Source: Aristolochia californica (lineage: Eukaryota; Streptophyta; Magnoliopsida; Piperales; Aristolochiaceae). From it: a stretch of DNA of 64,000 nt. The notes below the pieces were generated by a model. It did not search any database. It was not told the DNA's origin and was given only the letters and a program-made list of their open reading frames with translations. Shown one piece after another: positions 11,061-22,400 of the stretch (position 1 is the stretch's first letter; each line of letters opens with the position of its first letter). The position numbers and the translations under genes are program-made. The stretch covers positions 21,275,013 to 21,339,012 of the forward strand of contig JARWKL010000007.1 in NCBI GenBank assembly GCA_029961685.1, read 5' to 3'.

Positions 11061-11210
11061 ATTCTCTTTAAAAGCTTTGGATCCATAGGTCATTTGAATC
11101 ATTAACATGTTTCTGGCATGCATATCCATTTTTAAAACATGTGTAGAAAAAATCTCCTTCATGTAAAATTCCAAGATATTAGTTTTGGACTAGTGGAATT
11201 TCCCAAACTT

Positions 11211-11882
11211 GGAAACCAAACTTTTGTGTGCATTTGTGGTGTGTGAATAAATTTTCTTGATTTAATTTTTTTATTATTTTAAACTTTTTTCGTACATCAA
11301 CTATGAAATTTTAATTTTGCTATGATATATTTGCCTTTTTTGTTTACGGGATGAAGGGAGAGCGAAAAACTCGAAGTTTTGATTTAAGAAAATGTGTACA
11401 TCTAAAACGGAAATGCACAATGCACATATGTGGAGAGAGATAATTCCAAAGAGTGTCTGTAATTTTTAGGGATTGTAAGCACCTTTTCGTTTTTATATCT
11501 CAGGTTTTGCAATCGTCGGGAAAAATGGGTTGCGGTGGATTTTTAACTGAGTGTTGAACTGCAATCCATAAGTCATTTCATACAAAAATATAGCCCATAC
11601 GCATGATAAATGACATTACATTCATCTATGATTAATTATGTCAGCTTTTTGCAAATGGGCAAAATAATGGCATGTTTGACTCGGGTAAATATCCCACCGC
11701 AAGTTCACTTGAGAATTTAATGAGCGTTTGTTATTCTCTTTAAAAGCTTTGCATCCATTGCTCATTTGCATCTTTAACATGTTTCAAACATGCATAACCA
11801 TTTTTAAAACATGTGTGGACGAAATCTCTTTCTTGCAAAATTCCAAGCTATTAGGGTTAAACTAGTGGAATTTCCCAAAATT
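11211..11882. repeat. Representative class B monomer (672 bp)
   Basis: Class B diagnostics in order: GTGAATAAATTTTCTT followed by CATTTA-type sequence (here GATTTA), ATCAACTATGAAATTTT (the G breaks the TATAAA seen in A and C), GAAAAACTCGAAG, ATCTAAAACGGAAATGC, GTAAGCACCTTTTCG, GGGTTGCGGTGG (usually GCGGAGG), GATTAATTATGTCAGC, GGCATGTTTGACTCGGG, CCGCAAGTTCAC, GCATCCATTGCTCATTTGC (no BamHI site) and the tail CTCTTTCTTGCAAAATTCC. The anchor itself is degenerate here (GGAAACCAAAC). Confidence 0.92.
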
Positions 11883-12556
11883 GGATAACAAAACTTTAGT
11901 GTTCATTTGTGTTGGGTGAATAAATTATCTTTATTTATATTTGTTATTGTATTAAATTTTTTCCATACATCAACTATAAAATTTTCATTTTGTTGTAAGC
12001 TTTTTGCCTTGTTCGTTTACGGGATGAATGGAGCGGAAAATGTCAAAGTTTTGATTTAAGAAAAAAGTGTACATCTAAAATGGAAATGCACAATGCACAA
12101 TTGTAGGGAGAGATAATTCCAAAGAGTGTCTACAATTTTTAGGGATTGTAAGCTCTTATTAGTTTTTATATCTCTGGTTTTGCAATCGTCGGGAAAAATT
12201 GGTGGCAGAGGATTTTTAACTAGGTGTTGAATTGCAATCCATAAGTCATTTCATACAAAAATATAGCCCATTACGCATGATAAATCACTTTACAATCATC
12301 TATGATTGTTAGATCAATTTTTTAAAAATGGGCAAAATAATGACTTGTTGGGATCGAGTAAATATCCCACCGCAAGTTCACTTGAGAATTTAATGAGCGT
12401 TTGTTATTCTCTTTAAAAGCTTTGGATCCATAGGTCATTTGAATATTTAACATGTTTCAAGCATTCATATCCATTTTTAAAACATGTGTAGAAAAAATCT
12501 CCTTCATGTAAAATTCCAAGCATAATAGGGTTGGACTAATGGAATTTCCCAAACTT

Positions 12557-14555
12557 GGATAACAAAACTTTTGTGTTCATTAGTGGTGTGTGAATAGATA
12601 TTTTTTATTTATATTAGTTATTATATTAAATATTTTCCACACATCAACTATAAATTTTTTATTTTCTTGTGATCTTTTTGGCTTTTTTGTTTACGGGATG
12701 AAGGGCGAGCGAAAAACTCAAAGTTCTTATTGAAGAAAAAAGTGTCCATTTAAAATGGAAATGCACAATGCACAAATGTAGAGAGAGATATTTCCAAAGT
12801 GTGTCTATATGTTTTAGGGATCGTATGCACTTTTTCATTTTTATTTCTAAGGTTTTGTAATCGTCGGGAAATCGCAGAGGCGGGCGATTTTTAACTCAGT
12901 GTTGACTTCAAATCCATAAGTCATGTCTTACAAAAATATAGACCGTTACGCATGACAAATCACTTTACAATCATCTATGATTGTTAGCTCAACTTTTTGG
13001 ATATGGGCAAAATAATGGCTTGTTTGACTCGGGCAAATATCCCACAACACGTTCACTTGAGAATTTAATGGGCGTTTGTTATTCTCTTTAAAATCTTTGG
13101 ATATATGGGTCATTTGAATCTTTAACATGTTTCTGGCATGCATATCCATTTTTAAAACATGTGTAGAAAAAATCTCCTTCATGTAAAATTCCAAGATATT
13201 AGTTTTGGACTGGTGGAATTTCCCAAACTTGGATAACAAAACTTTTATGTTCATTTGTGGTGTGTGAATAAATTTTCTTCATTTACTTTTTTTATTTTTT
13301 TTAACTTTTTCCGTACATCAACTATGAAATTTTAATTTTGCTATGATCTATTTGCCTTTTTATTTTACGGGATGATGGGGGAGCGAAAACTAAATGTTCT
13401 GATTGAAGAAAAAAGTGTACATCTAAAATGGAAATGCACAATGCACAAATGTAGAGAGAGATATTTCCAAAGAGTGTTTGTATGTTTTAGGGATCGTATG
13501 CACTTTTTCGTTTTTATATCTAAGGGGGAGGCGGGCGATTTTTAACTGAGTATTGACTTCAAATCCATAAGTCATTTCTTACAAAAATATAGCCCGTTAC
13601 GCATGACAAATCACTTTACAATCATCTATGATTGTTAGCTCAACTTTTTGGATATGGGCAAAATAATGGCTTGATTGACTCGGGCAAATATCCCACCGCA
13701 AGTTCACATGAGAATTTAATGAGCGTTTGTTATTCTCTTTAAAAACTTTGCATCCATAAGTCATTTACATCTTTAACATGTTTCAAACATGCATATCCAT
13801 TTTTAAAACATGTCTGGACGAAATCTCTTTCTTGCAAAATTCCAAGCTATTAGGGTTAAACTAGTGGAATTTCCCAAAATTGGATAACAAAACTTTTGTG
13901 TTCATTTATGTTGGGTGAATAAATTTTCTTTATTTATATTTGTTATTGTTTGAAATTTTTTCCATACATCAACTATAAAATTTTCATTTTGTTGTAAGCT
14001 TTTTGCCTTGTTTGTTTTCGGGAACAATGGAGAGCGATATGTCAAAGTTTTGATTTAAGAAAAAAGTGAACAACTAAAATGGAAAAGCACAATGCACAAT
14101 TGTAGGGAGAGATAATTCCAAAGAGTGTCTGTAATTTTTAGGGGTTATAAGCTCTTTTTAGTTTTTATATCTCAGGTTTTGCAATCGTCGGGAAAAATTG
14201 GTGGCAGAGGATTTTTAACTGAGTGTTGAATTGTAATCCTTAAGTCATTTCATACAAAAATATAGCCTGTTACGCATGATAAATCACTTTACAATCATCT
14301 ATGATTGTTAGTTCAAATTTTTGAAAATGGGCAAAATAATGACTTGTTAGACTCGGGTAAATATAGCACCACACGTTCACTTGAAAATTTAATGAGCATC
14401 TGTTATTCTATTTAAAATCTTTGGATCCCTAGGTCATTTGAATCTTTAACATGTTTCAAGCATGCATATCCATTTTTAAAACATGTGTAGAAAAAATATC
14501 CTTCATGTAAAATTCCAAGTTTAATAGGGCTGGACTAATGGAATTTCACAAACTT
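12557..14555. repeat. HOR trimer A, B/A/B, C (1,999 bp)
   Basis: Starts: 12557 (A), 13231 (B to about 13365, A-type from about 13375 to 13700, B again to the end), 13882 (C). The A block inside the B keeps the monomer count at three, as expected for a conversion tract of roughly 330 bp. Inside that block 21 bp are missing at about 13525, where TATCTAAG runs directly into GGGGAGGCGGG. Confidence 0.88.
13519..13530. repeat. 21-bp deletion in the A-type block of a B/A/B monomer
   Basis: TATATCTAAG runs into GGGGAGGCGGG; the usual GTTTTGCAATCGTCGGGAAAC between them is absent. The loss removes the left half of the G+C patch described at 18898. Confidence 0.88.
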
Positions 14556-15230
14556 TGATAACAAAACTTTTTTGTTCATTTGTGTCAGTGAATAGATATT
14601 TTTTATTTACATTAGTTATTATTTTAAATATTTTCCACACATCAACCATAAAATTTTTATTTTGTTGTGATCTTTTTTGCGTTTTTTGTTTACGGGATGA
14701 AGGGGGAGCGAAAACACAAAGTTATGATTTAAGAAAAAAGCGTACATCTAAAATGGAAATGCTCAATGCTCAAATATAGAGAGAGATATTTCCAAAGAGT
14801 GCCTGTATGTTTTAGGGATTGTATGCACTTTTTTCGTTTTTATATCTAAGGTTTTGCAATCTTCGGGAAACGGGGGAGGCGGGCGATTTTTAACTGAGTG
14901 TTGACTTCAAATCCATAAGTCATTTATTAAAAAAATATAGCCCGTTACGCATGAAAAATCACTTTACAATCATGTATGATTGTTAGCGCAACTTTTTGAA
15001 TATGGGCAAAATAATGGCTTGTTTGACTCGGGCTAATATCCCACCGCACGTTCACTTGAGAATTTAATGAGCGTTTGTTATTCTCTTTAAAAACTTTGGA
15101 TCCATAGGTCATTTGAATCTTTAACATGTTTCTGGCATGCATATACATTTTTAAAACATGTGTCGAAAAAATCTCCTTCATGTAAAATTCCAAGCTTAAT
15201 AGGGTTGGACTAATGGAATTTCCCAAACTT
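14556..15230. repeat. Lone class A monomer with C-type tail (675 bp)
   Basis: This A copy (GTGTCAGTGAATAGAT start, shared as GTGTCTGTGAATAGAT with 18595) is A-type to about 15160 and ends with the class C tail AAGCTTAATAGGGTTGGAC. It is followed directly by another A, so B and C are missing here. This fits an unequal exchange between an A tail and a C tail that removed two monomers. Confidence 0.88.
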
Positions 15231-16578
15231 GGATAACAAAATTTTTGTGTTCATTTGTGGTGTGTGAATAGATATTTTTTATTTACATTAGTTATTATTT
15301 TAAATATCTTCAACACATCAACTATTAAATTTTTATTTTGTTGTGATCTTTTTTGCCTTTTTTGTTTACGGGATGAAGGGGAAGCGAAAACTCAAAGTTC
15401 TGATTTATGAAAAAAGTGTACATCTAAAATGGAAATGGACAATGCACAAATGTAGAGAGAGATATTTCCAAAGAGTGTCTGTATGTTTGAGGGATCGTAT
15501 GCACTTTTTTCGTTTTTATATCTAAGGTTTTGCGATCGTCGGGAAAAGGGGGAGGCGGGCAATTTTTAACTGAGTGTTGACTTCAAATCCATACGTCATT
15601 TCCTACAAAAATATAGCCCGTTACGCATGACAAATCACTTTACAATCATCTATGATTGTTAGCTCAACGTTTTCAATATGGGCAAAATAATGGCTTGTTT
15701 GACTCGGGCAAATATCCCACCGCACGTTGACTTGAGAATTTAATGAGCGTTTGTGATTCTCTTTAAAGGTTTTGGATCCATAGGTCATTTGAATCTTTAA
15801 CATGTTTCTGGCATGCATATCCATTTTTAAAACATGTGTAGAAAAAATTTCCTTCATGTAAAATTCCAATATATTAGTTTTGGACTAGTGGAATTTCCCA
15901 AACTTGGATAACAAAACTTTTGTGTTCATTTGTGGTGTGTGAATAAATTTTATTCCTTTACTTTTTTTTGTTTTAAACTTTTTTCGTACATCAACTATGA
16001 AATTTTCATTTTGCTGTGATCTATTTGCCTTTTTTGTTTACTGGATGAAGGGAGAGCGAAAAACTCGAAGTTTTGATTTAAGAAAAATATGTACATCTAA
16101 AACAGAAATGCACAATGCACATATGTAGAGAATGATAATTCCAAAGAGTGTGTGTAATTTTTAGGGATTGTAAGCACCTTTTCATTTTTATATCTCAGGT
16201 TTTGCAATCGTCGGGAAAAATGGGTTGCGGAGGATTTTTAACTGAGTGTTTAATTGCAATCCATAAGTCATTTCATACAAAAATATAGCCCGTTACGCAT
16301 GATAAATCACATAACAATCACCTATGATTAATTATGTCATCTTTTTGCAAATGGGCAAAATAATGGCATGTTTGACTCCGGTAAATATCCCACCGCAAAT
16401 TCACTTGAGAATTTAATGAGTGTTTGTTATTCTCTTTAAAAGCATTGCATCCATAGCCCATTTGCATCTTTAACATGTTTCAAGCATGCATATCCATTTT
16501 TAAAACATGTGTAGAAAAAATTTCCTTCACGTAAAATTCCAAGCTTAATAGGGTTGGGCTAATGGAATTTCCCAAGTT
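15231..16578. repeat. HOR dimer A, B/C-tail (1,348 bp)
   Basis: Starts: 15231 (A) and 15906 (B to about 16470, then a C-type end with TTTCAAGCATGC and AAGCTTAATAGGGTTGGGC). The next monomer is A, so one monomer is missing relative to the trimer. The breakpoint lies in the last ~100 bp of the monomer, close to that of the preceding lone A. Confidence 0.87.
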
Positions 16579-18594
16579 GGATAACAAAAATTTTGTGTTT
16601 ATTTGTGGTGCGTGAATAGATATTTTTTATTTACATTAGTTATTATTTTAATTATTTTCCACACATCAACTATAAAATTTTTATTTTGTTGTGATCATTT
16701 TTGCCTTTTTTGTTTACGGGATGAAGGGGGAGCGAAAACTCAAAATTCTCATTTAAGAAAAAAGTGTACATCTAAAATGGAAATGCACAATGCACAAATG
16801 TAGAGAGAGATATTTCCAAAGAGTGTCTGTAAGTTTTAGGGATCGTATGCAGTTTTTTCGTTTTTATATCTAAGGTTTTGCAATCGTAGGGAAACGGGGG
16901 AGGAGAGCGATTTTTAACTGAGTGTTGACTTCAAATCCATAAGTCATTTCTTATAAAAATAAAGCCCGTTATGCATGACAAATCACTTTACAATCACCTA
17001 TGATTGTTAGCTCAACTTTTTGAATATGGGCAAAATAATGACTTGTTTGACTTGGGCTAATATCCCACCGTACGTTCACTTGAGAATTTAATGAGCGTTT
17101 GTTATTCTCTTTAAAAGCTTTGGATCCGTAGGTCATTTGAATCTTTAACTTGTTTCTGGCATGCATATCCATTTTTTAAACATAAATCTCCTTCATGTAA
17201 AATTCCAAGATATTAGTTTTGGACTAGTGGAATTTCCCAAACTTGGATAACAAAACTTTTGTGTTCATTTGTGGTGTGTGAATAAATTTTCTTCATTTAC
17301 TTTTTTTATTGTTTTAAAATTTTTCTGTACATCAACTATGAAATTTTCATTTTGCTGTGATCTATTTGACTTTTTTGTTTACGGGATGAAGGGAGAGCGA
17401 AAAACTCGAAGTTTTGATTTAAGAAAAATGTGTACATCTAAAACAGAAATGCACAATGCATATATGTAGAGAGAGATAATTCCAAAGAGTGTCTGTAATT
17501 TTTAGGGATTGTAAGCACCTTTTCGTTTTTATATGTCAGGTTTTGCAATCGTCGGGAAAAATGGGTTGCAGAGGATTTTTAACTGTGTGTTGAATAGCAA
17601 TCCATAAGTCATTTCATTAAAAAAATATAGCCCGTTACGCATGATAAATCACATTACAATCATCTAGGATTAATTATGGCAGCTTTTTAAAAATGGGCAA
17701 AATAATGGCATGTTTGACTCGGGTAAATATCCCAGCGCAAGTTCACTTGAAAATTTAATGAGCGTTTGTTTCTCTCTTTAAAAGCTTTGCATCCATAGCC
17801 CATTTGCATCTTTAACATGTTTCAAACATGCATATCCATTTTTAAAACATGTGTGGATGAAATCACTTTCTTGCAAAATTCCAACCTATTAGGGTTAAAA
17901 TAGTGGAATTTCCAAAAATTGGATAACAAAACTTTTGTGTTCATTTGTGTTTGGTGAATAAATTTTCTTTATTTATATTTGTTATTGTTTTAAATTTTTT
18001 CCATACATCAACTATAAAATTTTCTTTTTGTGGTAAGCTTCTTGCCTTTTTTGTTTTCGGAACGAATTGAGAGCGAAAAGTCAAAGTTTTGATTTAATAA
18101 AAAAGTGTACATTTAAAATGGAAAAGCACAATGCACAATTGTAGGGAGAGATAATTCCAAAGAGTGTCAGTAATTTTTAGGGATTGTAAGCTCTTTTTAG
18201 TTTTTATCTCTCAGGTTTTGCAATCGTCTGAAAAAATTGGTGGCAGAGGCTTTTTAACTGAGTGTTGAATTGCAATCCATAAGTCATTTCATACAAAAAA
18301 ATAGCCTGTTACGCATGATAAATCACTTTACAATCATCTATGATTCTTAGACCAAATTTTTGAAAATGGGCAAAATAATAGATTGTTAGACTCGGGTAAA
18401 TATCGCACAGCACGTTCACTTGAAAATTTAATGAGCATTTGTTATTCTCTTTAAAAGCTTTGGATCCATAGGTCATTTGAATCTTTAACATGTTTCAAGC
18501 ATGCATATCCATTTTTAAAACATGTGTAGAAAAAATCTCCTTCGTGTAAAATTCCAAGTTTAATAGGGTTGGACTAATGGAATTTCCCAAACTT
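16579..18594. repeat. HOR trimer A-B-C (2,016 bp)
   Basis: Starts: 16579 (A, 666 bp), 17245 (B), 17921 (C). The order is canonical. The A copy lost about 8 bp near 17182 (TTAAACATAAATCTCC where GTGTAGAAAAAATCTCC is usual). Confidence 0.92.
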
Positions 18595-18897
18595 GGATAA
18601 CAAAACTTTTGTGTTCATTTGTGTCTGTGAATAGATATTTTTTATTTACATTAGTTATTATTTTAAATATTTTCCACACATCAACCATAAAATTTTTATT
18701 TTGTTGTGATCTTTTTTGCGTTTTTTGTTTACGGGAAGAAGGGGGAGCGAAAACTCAAAGTTCTGATTTAAGAAAAAAGTATACATCTAAAATGGAAATG
18801 GACAATGCACAAATGTAGAGAGAGATATTTCCAAAGAGTGTCTATATGTTTTAGGGATCGTATGCACTTTTTTTGTTTTTATATTTAAGGTTTTGCA

Positions 18898-18924
18898 ATC
18901 GTCGGGAAACGGGGGAGGCGGGCG
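18898..18924. other. Class-A-specific G+C patch, loosely CENP-B-box-like
   Basis: The patch reads ATCGTCGGGAAACGGGG followed by GAGGCGGGCG. It is the most G+C-rich part of an AT-rich monomer and recurs in nearly every A copy, while B and C have GGGAAAAATGGGTTGCGG or GGGAAAAATTGGTGGCAG at the same place. The mammalian CENP-B box pattern is NTTCGNNNNANNCGGGN. Here the TCG-to-CGGG spacing is one base too long and one T is A, so it is a resemblance, not a match. Core copies vary (CGTAGGGAAACGGGGTAGG). Confidence 0.4.
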
Positions 18925-19158
18925 ATTTTTAACTGAGTGTTAACTTCAAATCCATAAGTCATTTCTTAAAAAAATATAGCCTGTTACGCATGACAAATCA
19001 CTTTACAATCATCTATGATTGTTAGCTCAACGTTTTGAATATGGGCAAAATAATGACTTGTTTGACACGGGCAAATATCCCACCGCACGTTCACTTGAGA
19101 ATTTAATGAGTGTTTGTTATTCTCTTTAAAATCTTTGGATCCATAGGTCATTTGAATC

Positions 19159-19172
19159 TTTAAATCATCAAC
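19159..19172. repeat. Deletion junction spanning an A/B monomer boundary
   Basis: CTTTAA from the end of A is joined to ATCATCAACTATG from the head of B. The anchor and about 185 bp are missing. Little or no microhomology is visible, unlike the other deletions. Confidence 0.88.
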
Positions 19173-19507
19173 TATGAAATTTTCTTTTTGCTGTGATCTA
19201 TTTGCCTTTTTTGTTTACGAGATGAAGGGAGAGCGAAAAACTCGAAGTTTTGATTTAAGAAAAATGTGTACATCTAAAACGGAAATGCACAACACACATA
19301 TATAGAGAGAGATAATTCCAAAGAGTGTCTGTAATTTTTAGGGATTGTAAGCACCTTTTCGTTTTTATATCTCAGGTTTTGCAATCGTCGGGAAAAATGG
19401 GTTGCGGAGGATTTTTAACTGAGTGTTGAATTGCAATCCATAGGTCATTTCATACAAAAATATAGCCCGTTATGCATGATAAATCACATTACAATCATCT
19501 ACGATTA

Positions 19508-19524
19508 ATTATGTCTCTCTTTAA
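19508..19524. repeat. Deletion junction inside B (about 95 bp lost)
   Basis: ATTAATTATGTC is joined to TCTCTTTAAAAGC, removing the segment with GGGCAAAATAATGG, the CTCGGGTAAATATCCC element and TTGAGAATTTAATGAGCG. TC is shared at the joint. Confidence 0.88.
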
Positions 19525-20338
19525 AAGCTTTGCATCCATAGCCCATTTGCATCTTTAACATGTTTCAAACATGCATATCCATTTTTAAAACATGTGTGGA
19601 CGAAATCTCTTTCTTTCAAAATTCCAAGCTATTAGGGTTAAACTAGTGGAATTTCCCAAAATTGGATAACAAAACTTTTGTGTTCATTTTTTGTTGGGTG
19701 AATAAATTTTCTTTATTTATATTTGTTATTGTTTTAAATTTTTTCCATACATCAACTATAAAATTTTCATTTTGTTGTAAGTTTTTTGCCTTGTTTGTTT
19801 TCGGGATAAAGGGAGAGTGAAGAGTCACAGTTTTGATTTAAGAAAAAAGTGTCCATCTAAAATGGAAAAGCACAATGCACAATTGTAGGGAAAGATAATT
19901 CCAATGAGTGTCTGTAATTTTTAGGGATTGTAAGCTCTTTTTAGTTTTTATATCTCAGGTTTTGCAATCGTCGGGAAAAATCAGTGGCAGTGGATTTTTA
20001 ACTGAGTGTTAAATTGCAATCCATAAGTCATTTCATTCAAAAATATAGCCCGTTACGCATGATAAATCACTTTACATTCATCTATGATTGTTTGATCAAA
20101 TTTTTGAAAATGGGCAAAATAATGACTTGCTAGACTCGGGTAAATATCCCACTGCACGTTCACTTGAGAATTTAATGAGTGTTTGTTATTCTCTTTAAAA
20201 TCTTTGGATCCATAGGTCATTTGAATCTTTAACATGTCTCAAGCATGCATATCCATTTTTAAAACATGCGTAGAAAAAATCTCCTTCATGTAAAATTCCA
20301 AGCTTACTAGGGTTGGACTAATGGAATTTCCCAAACTT

Positions 20339-22400
20339 GGATAACAAAACTTTTGTGTTCATTTGTGGTGTGTGAATAGATATTTTTTATTTACATTACT
20401 TATTATTTTAAATATTTTCCACACATCAACTATAAAAATTTTATTTTGTTGTGATCTTTTTTCCCTTTTTTTGTTTACGGGATGAAGGGGGAGCGAAAAC
20501 TCAAAGTTCTGATTTAAGAAAAAAGCGTACATCTAAAATGGAAATGCACAATGCACAAATGTAGAGAGAGATATTTCCAAGGAGTGTATGTATGTTTTAG
20601 GGATCCTATGCACTTTTTTCGTTTTTGTATCTAAGGTTTTGCAATCGTCGGGAAACGGGGGAGGTGGGTGATTTTTAACTGACTGTTGACTTCAAATCCA
20701 TAAGTCATTTCTTACAAACGCATGACAAATCACTTTACAATCATCTATGATTGTTAGCTCAAGTTTTTGAATATGGGCAAAATAATGGCTTGTTTGACTC
20801 GAGCAAATATCCCACCGCACGTTCACTTGAGAATTTAATGAGCGTTTGTTATTCTATTTAAAAGCTTTGGATCCATAGGTCATTTGAATCTTTAACATAT
20901 TTCTGGCATGCATATCCATTTTTAAAACATGTGTAGAAAGATTCTCCTTCATGTAAAATTCCAAGATATTAGTTTTGGACTAGTGGAATTTCCCAAACTT
21001 GGATAACAAAACTTTTGTGTTCATTTGTGGTGTGTGAATAAATTTTCTTCATTTACTTTTTTTTTGTTTTAAACTTTTTCCGTACATCAACTATGAAATT
21101 TTCATTTTGCTGTTATCTTTTTGCCTTTTTTGTTTACGGGATGAAGCGAGAGCGAAAAACTTGAAGTTTTGATTTAAGAAAAATTTGTACATCTAAAACG
21201 GAAATGTACAATTCACATATGTAGAGAGAGAGATAATTCCAAAGAGTGTCAATAATTTTTAGGGATTGTAAGCACCTTTTCTTTTTTATATCTCTGGTTT
21301 TGCAATCGTCGTGAAAAATGGGTTGCGGAGGATTTTTAACTGTGTGTTGAATTGCAATCGTCGTGAAAAATGGGTTGCGGAGGATTTTTAACTGAGTGTT
21401 GAATTGCAATCCATAAGTCATTTCATACAAAAATATAGCCCGTTACGCATGATAAATCACATTACAATCATCTATGATTAATTATCTCAGCTTTTTCCAA
21501 ATGGGCAAAATAATGGCATGTTTGACTCGGGTAAATATCCCATGCCAAGTTCACTTGAGAATTTAATGAGCGTTTGTTATTCTCTTTAAAATCTTTGCAT
21601 CCATAGCTCATTTGCATCTTTAACATGTTTCAAACATGCATATCCATTTTTAAAACATGTGTGGACGAAATGTCTTTCTTGCAAAATTCCAAGCTATTAG
21701 GGTTAAACTAGTGGAATTTCCCAAAATTGAATAACAAAACTTTTGTGTTCATTTGTGTTGGGTGAATAAATTTTCTTTATTTATATTTGTAATTGTTTAA
21801 ATTTTTTCCATACATCAACAATAAAACTTTCATTTTGTTGTAAACTTTTTACCTTGTTAGTTTTCGGGATGAAGGGAGAGCGAAGAGTCAAAGTTTTGAT
21901 TTAAGAAAAAAGTGTACATCTAAAATGGAAAAGAAAAATGCACAATTGTAGGGAGGGATAATTCCAAACAGTGTCTGTAAGTTTTAGGGATTGTAAGCTC
22001 TTTTTAGTTTTTATATCTCAGGTTTTGCAATCGTCGGGCAAAATTGGTGGCAGAGGATTTTTAACTGAGTGGTTAATTGCAATCCAAAAGTCATTTCATA
22101 CAAAAATATAGCCCGTTACGCATCATAAACCACTTTACAATCATCTATGATTGTTAGATCAAATTTTTGAAAATGGGCAAAATAATGACTTGTTAGACTC
22201 GGGTAAATATCCCACTGCACGTTCACTTGAGAATTAATGAGCGTTTGTTATTCTCTTTAAAACCTTTGGATCCATAGGTCATTTGAATCTTTAACATGTC
22301 TCAAGCATGCATATCCATTTTCAGAACATGAGTAGAAAAAAACACCTTCCTGTAAAATTCCAAGCTTAATAGGGTTGTACTAATGGAATTTCCCAAACTT
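20339..22400. repeat. HOR trimer with 52-bp duplication in B (2,062 bp)
   Basis: Starts: 20339 (A, 662 bp, missing about 12 bp near 20717 before ACGCATGACAAATC), 21001 (B, 728 bp because of the tandem duplication 21301-21404) and 21729 (C). The order is otherwise canonical. Confidence 0.92.
21301..21404. repeat. 52-bp tandem duplication inside a B monomer
   Basis: Two adjacent copies, 21301-21352 and 21353-21404, each begin TGCAATCGTCGTGAAAAATG and run through GGTTGCGGAGG to TGTTGAAT. They differ at one base (ACTGTGTG versus ACTGAGTG). The private change CGTCGTGAAA is in both, so the duplication followed it. In a normal B, TGCAATC occurs twice 52 bp apart, which explains the endpoints. Confidence 0.95.

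Larger units (their letters stand above)
10870..12556. repeat. HOR trimer with half-size A (1,687 bp)
   Basis: Starts: 10870 (A, only 341 bp), 11211 (B), 11883 (C). The A copy lost about 156 bp at a CTTTTTT microhomology (10986-10992) and about 177 bp at a TGTT microhomology (11057-11060). Both losses are internal, so the B and C phase continues normally. Confidence 0.92.
18595..20338. repeat. HOR trimer with two deletions, A-B-C (1,744 bp)
   Basis: The A at 18595 runs to about 19163, where CTTTAA joins ATCATCAACTATG of the following B. The A tail, the monomer boundary and the B head, roughly 185 bp, are gone. The B then loses roughly 95 bp at about 19515 (ATTATGTC joined to TCTCTTTAAAAG). 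C starts at 19664 and is intact. The combined loss is about 279 bp. Confidence 0.9.

Noticed and set aside
18898..18924. Canonical G-quadruplex in ordinary A patches
   Set aside because: GGG-AAAC-GGGGG-AGGC-GGG has three usable runs; a fourth run of three G is missing in standard copies.
21134..21430. 98-codon minus-strand frame
   Set aside because: It includes the 52-bp duplication, visible as a repeated peptide segment; it is a by-product of that event.
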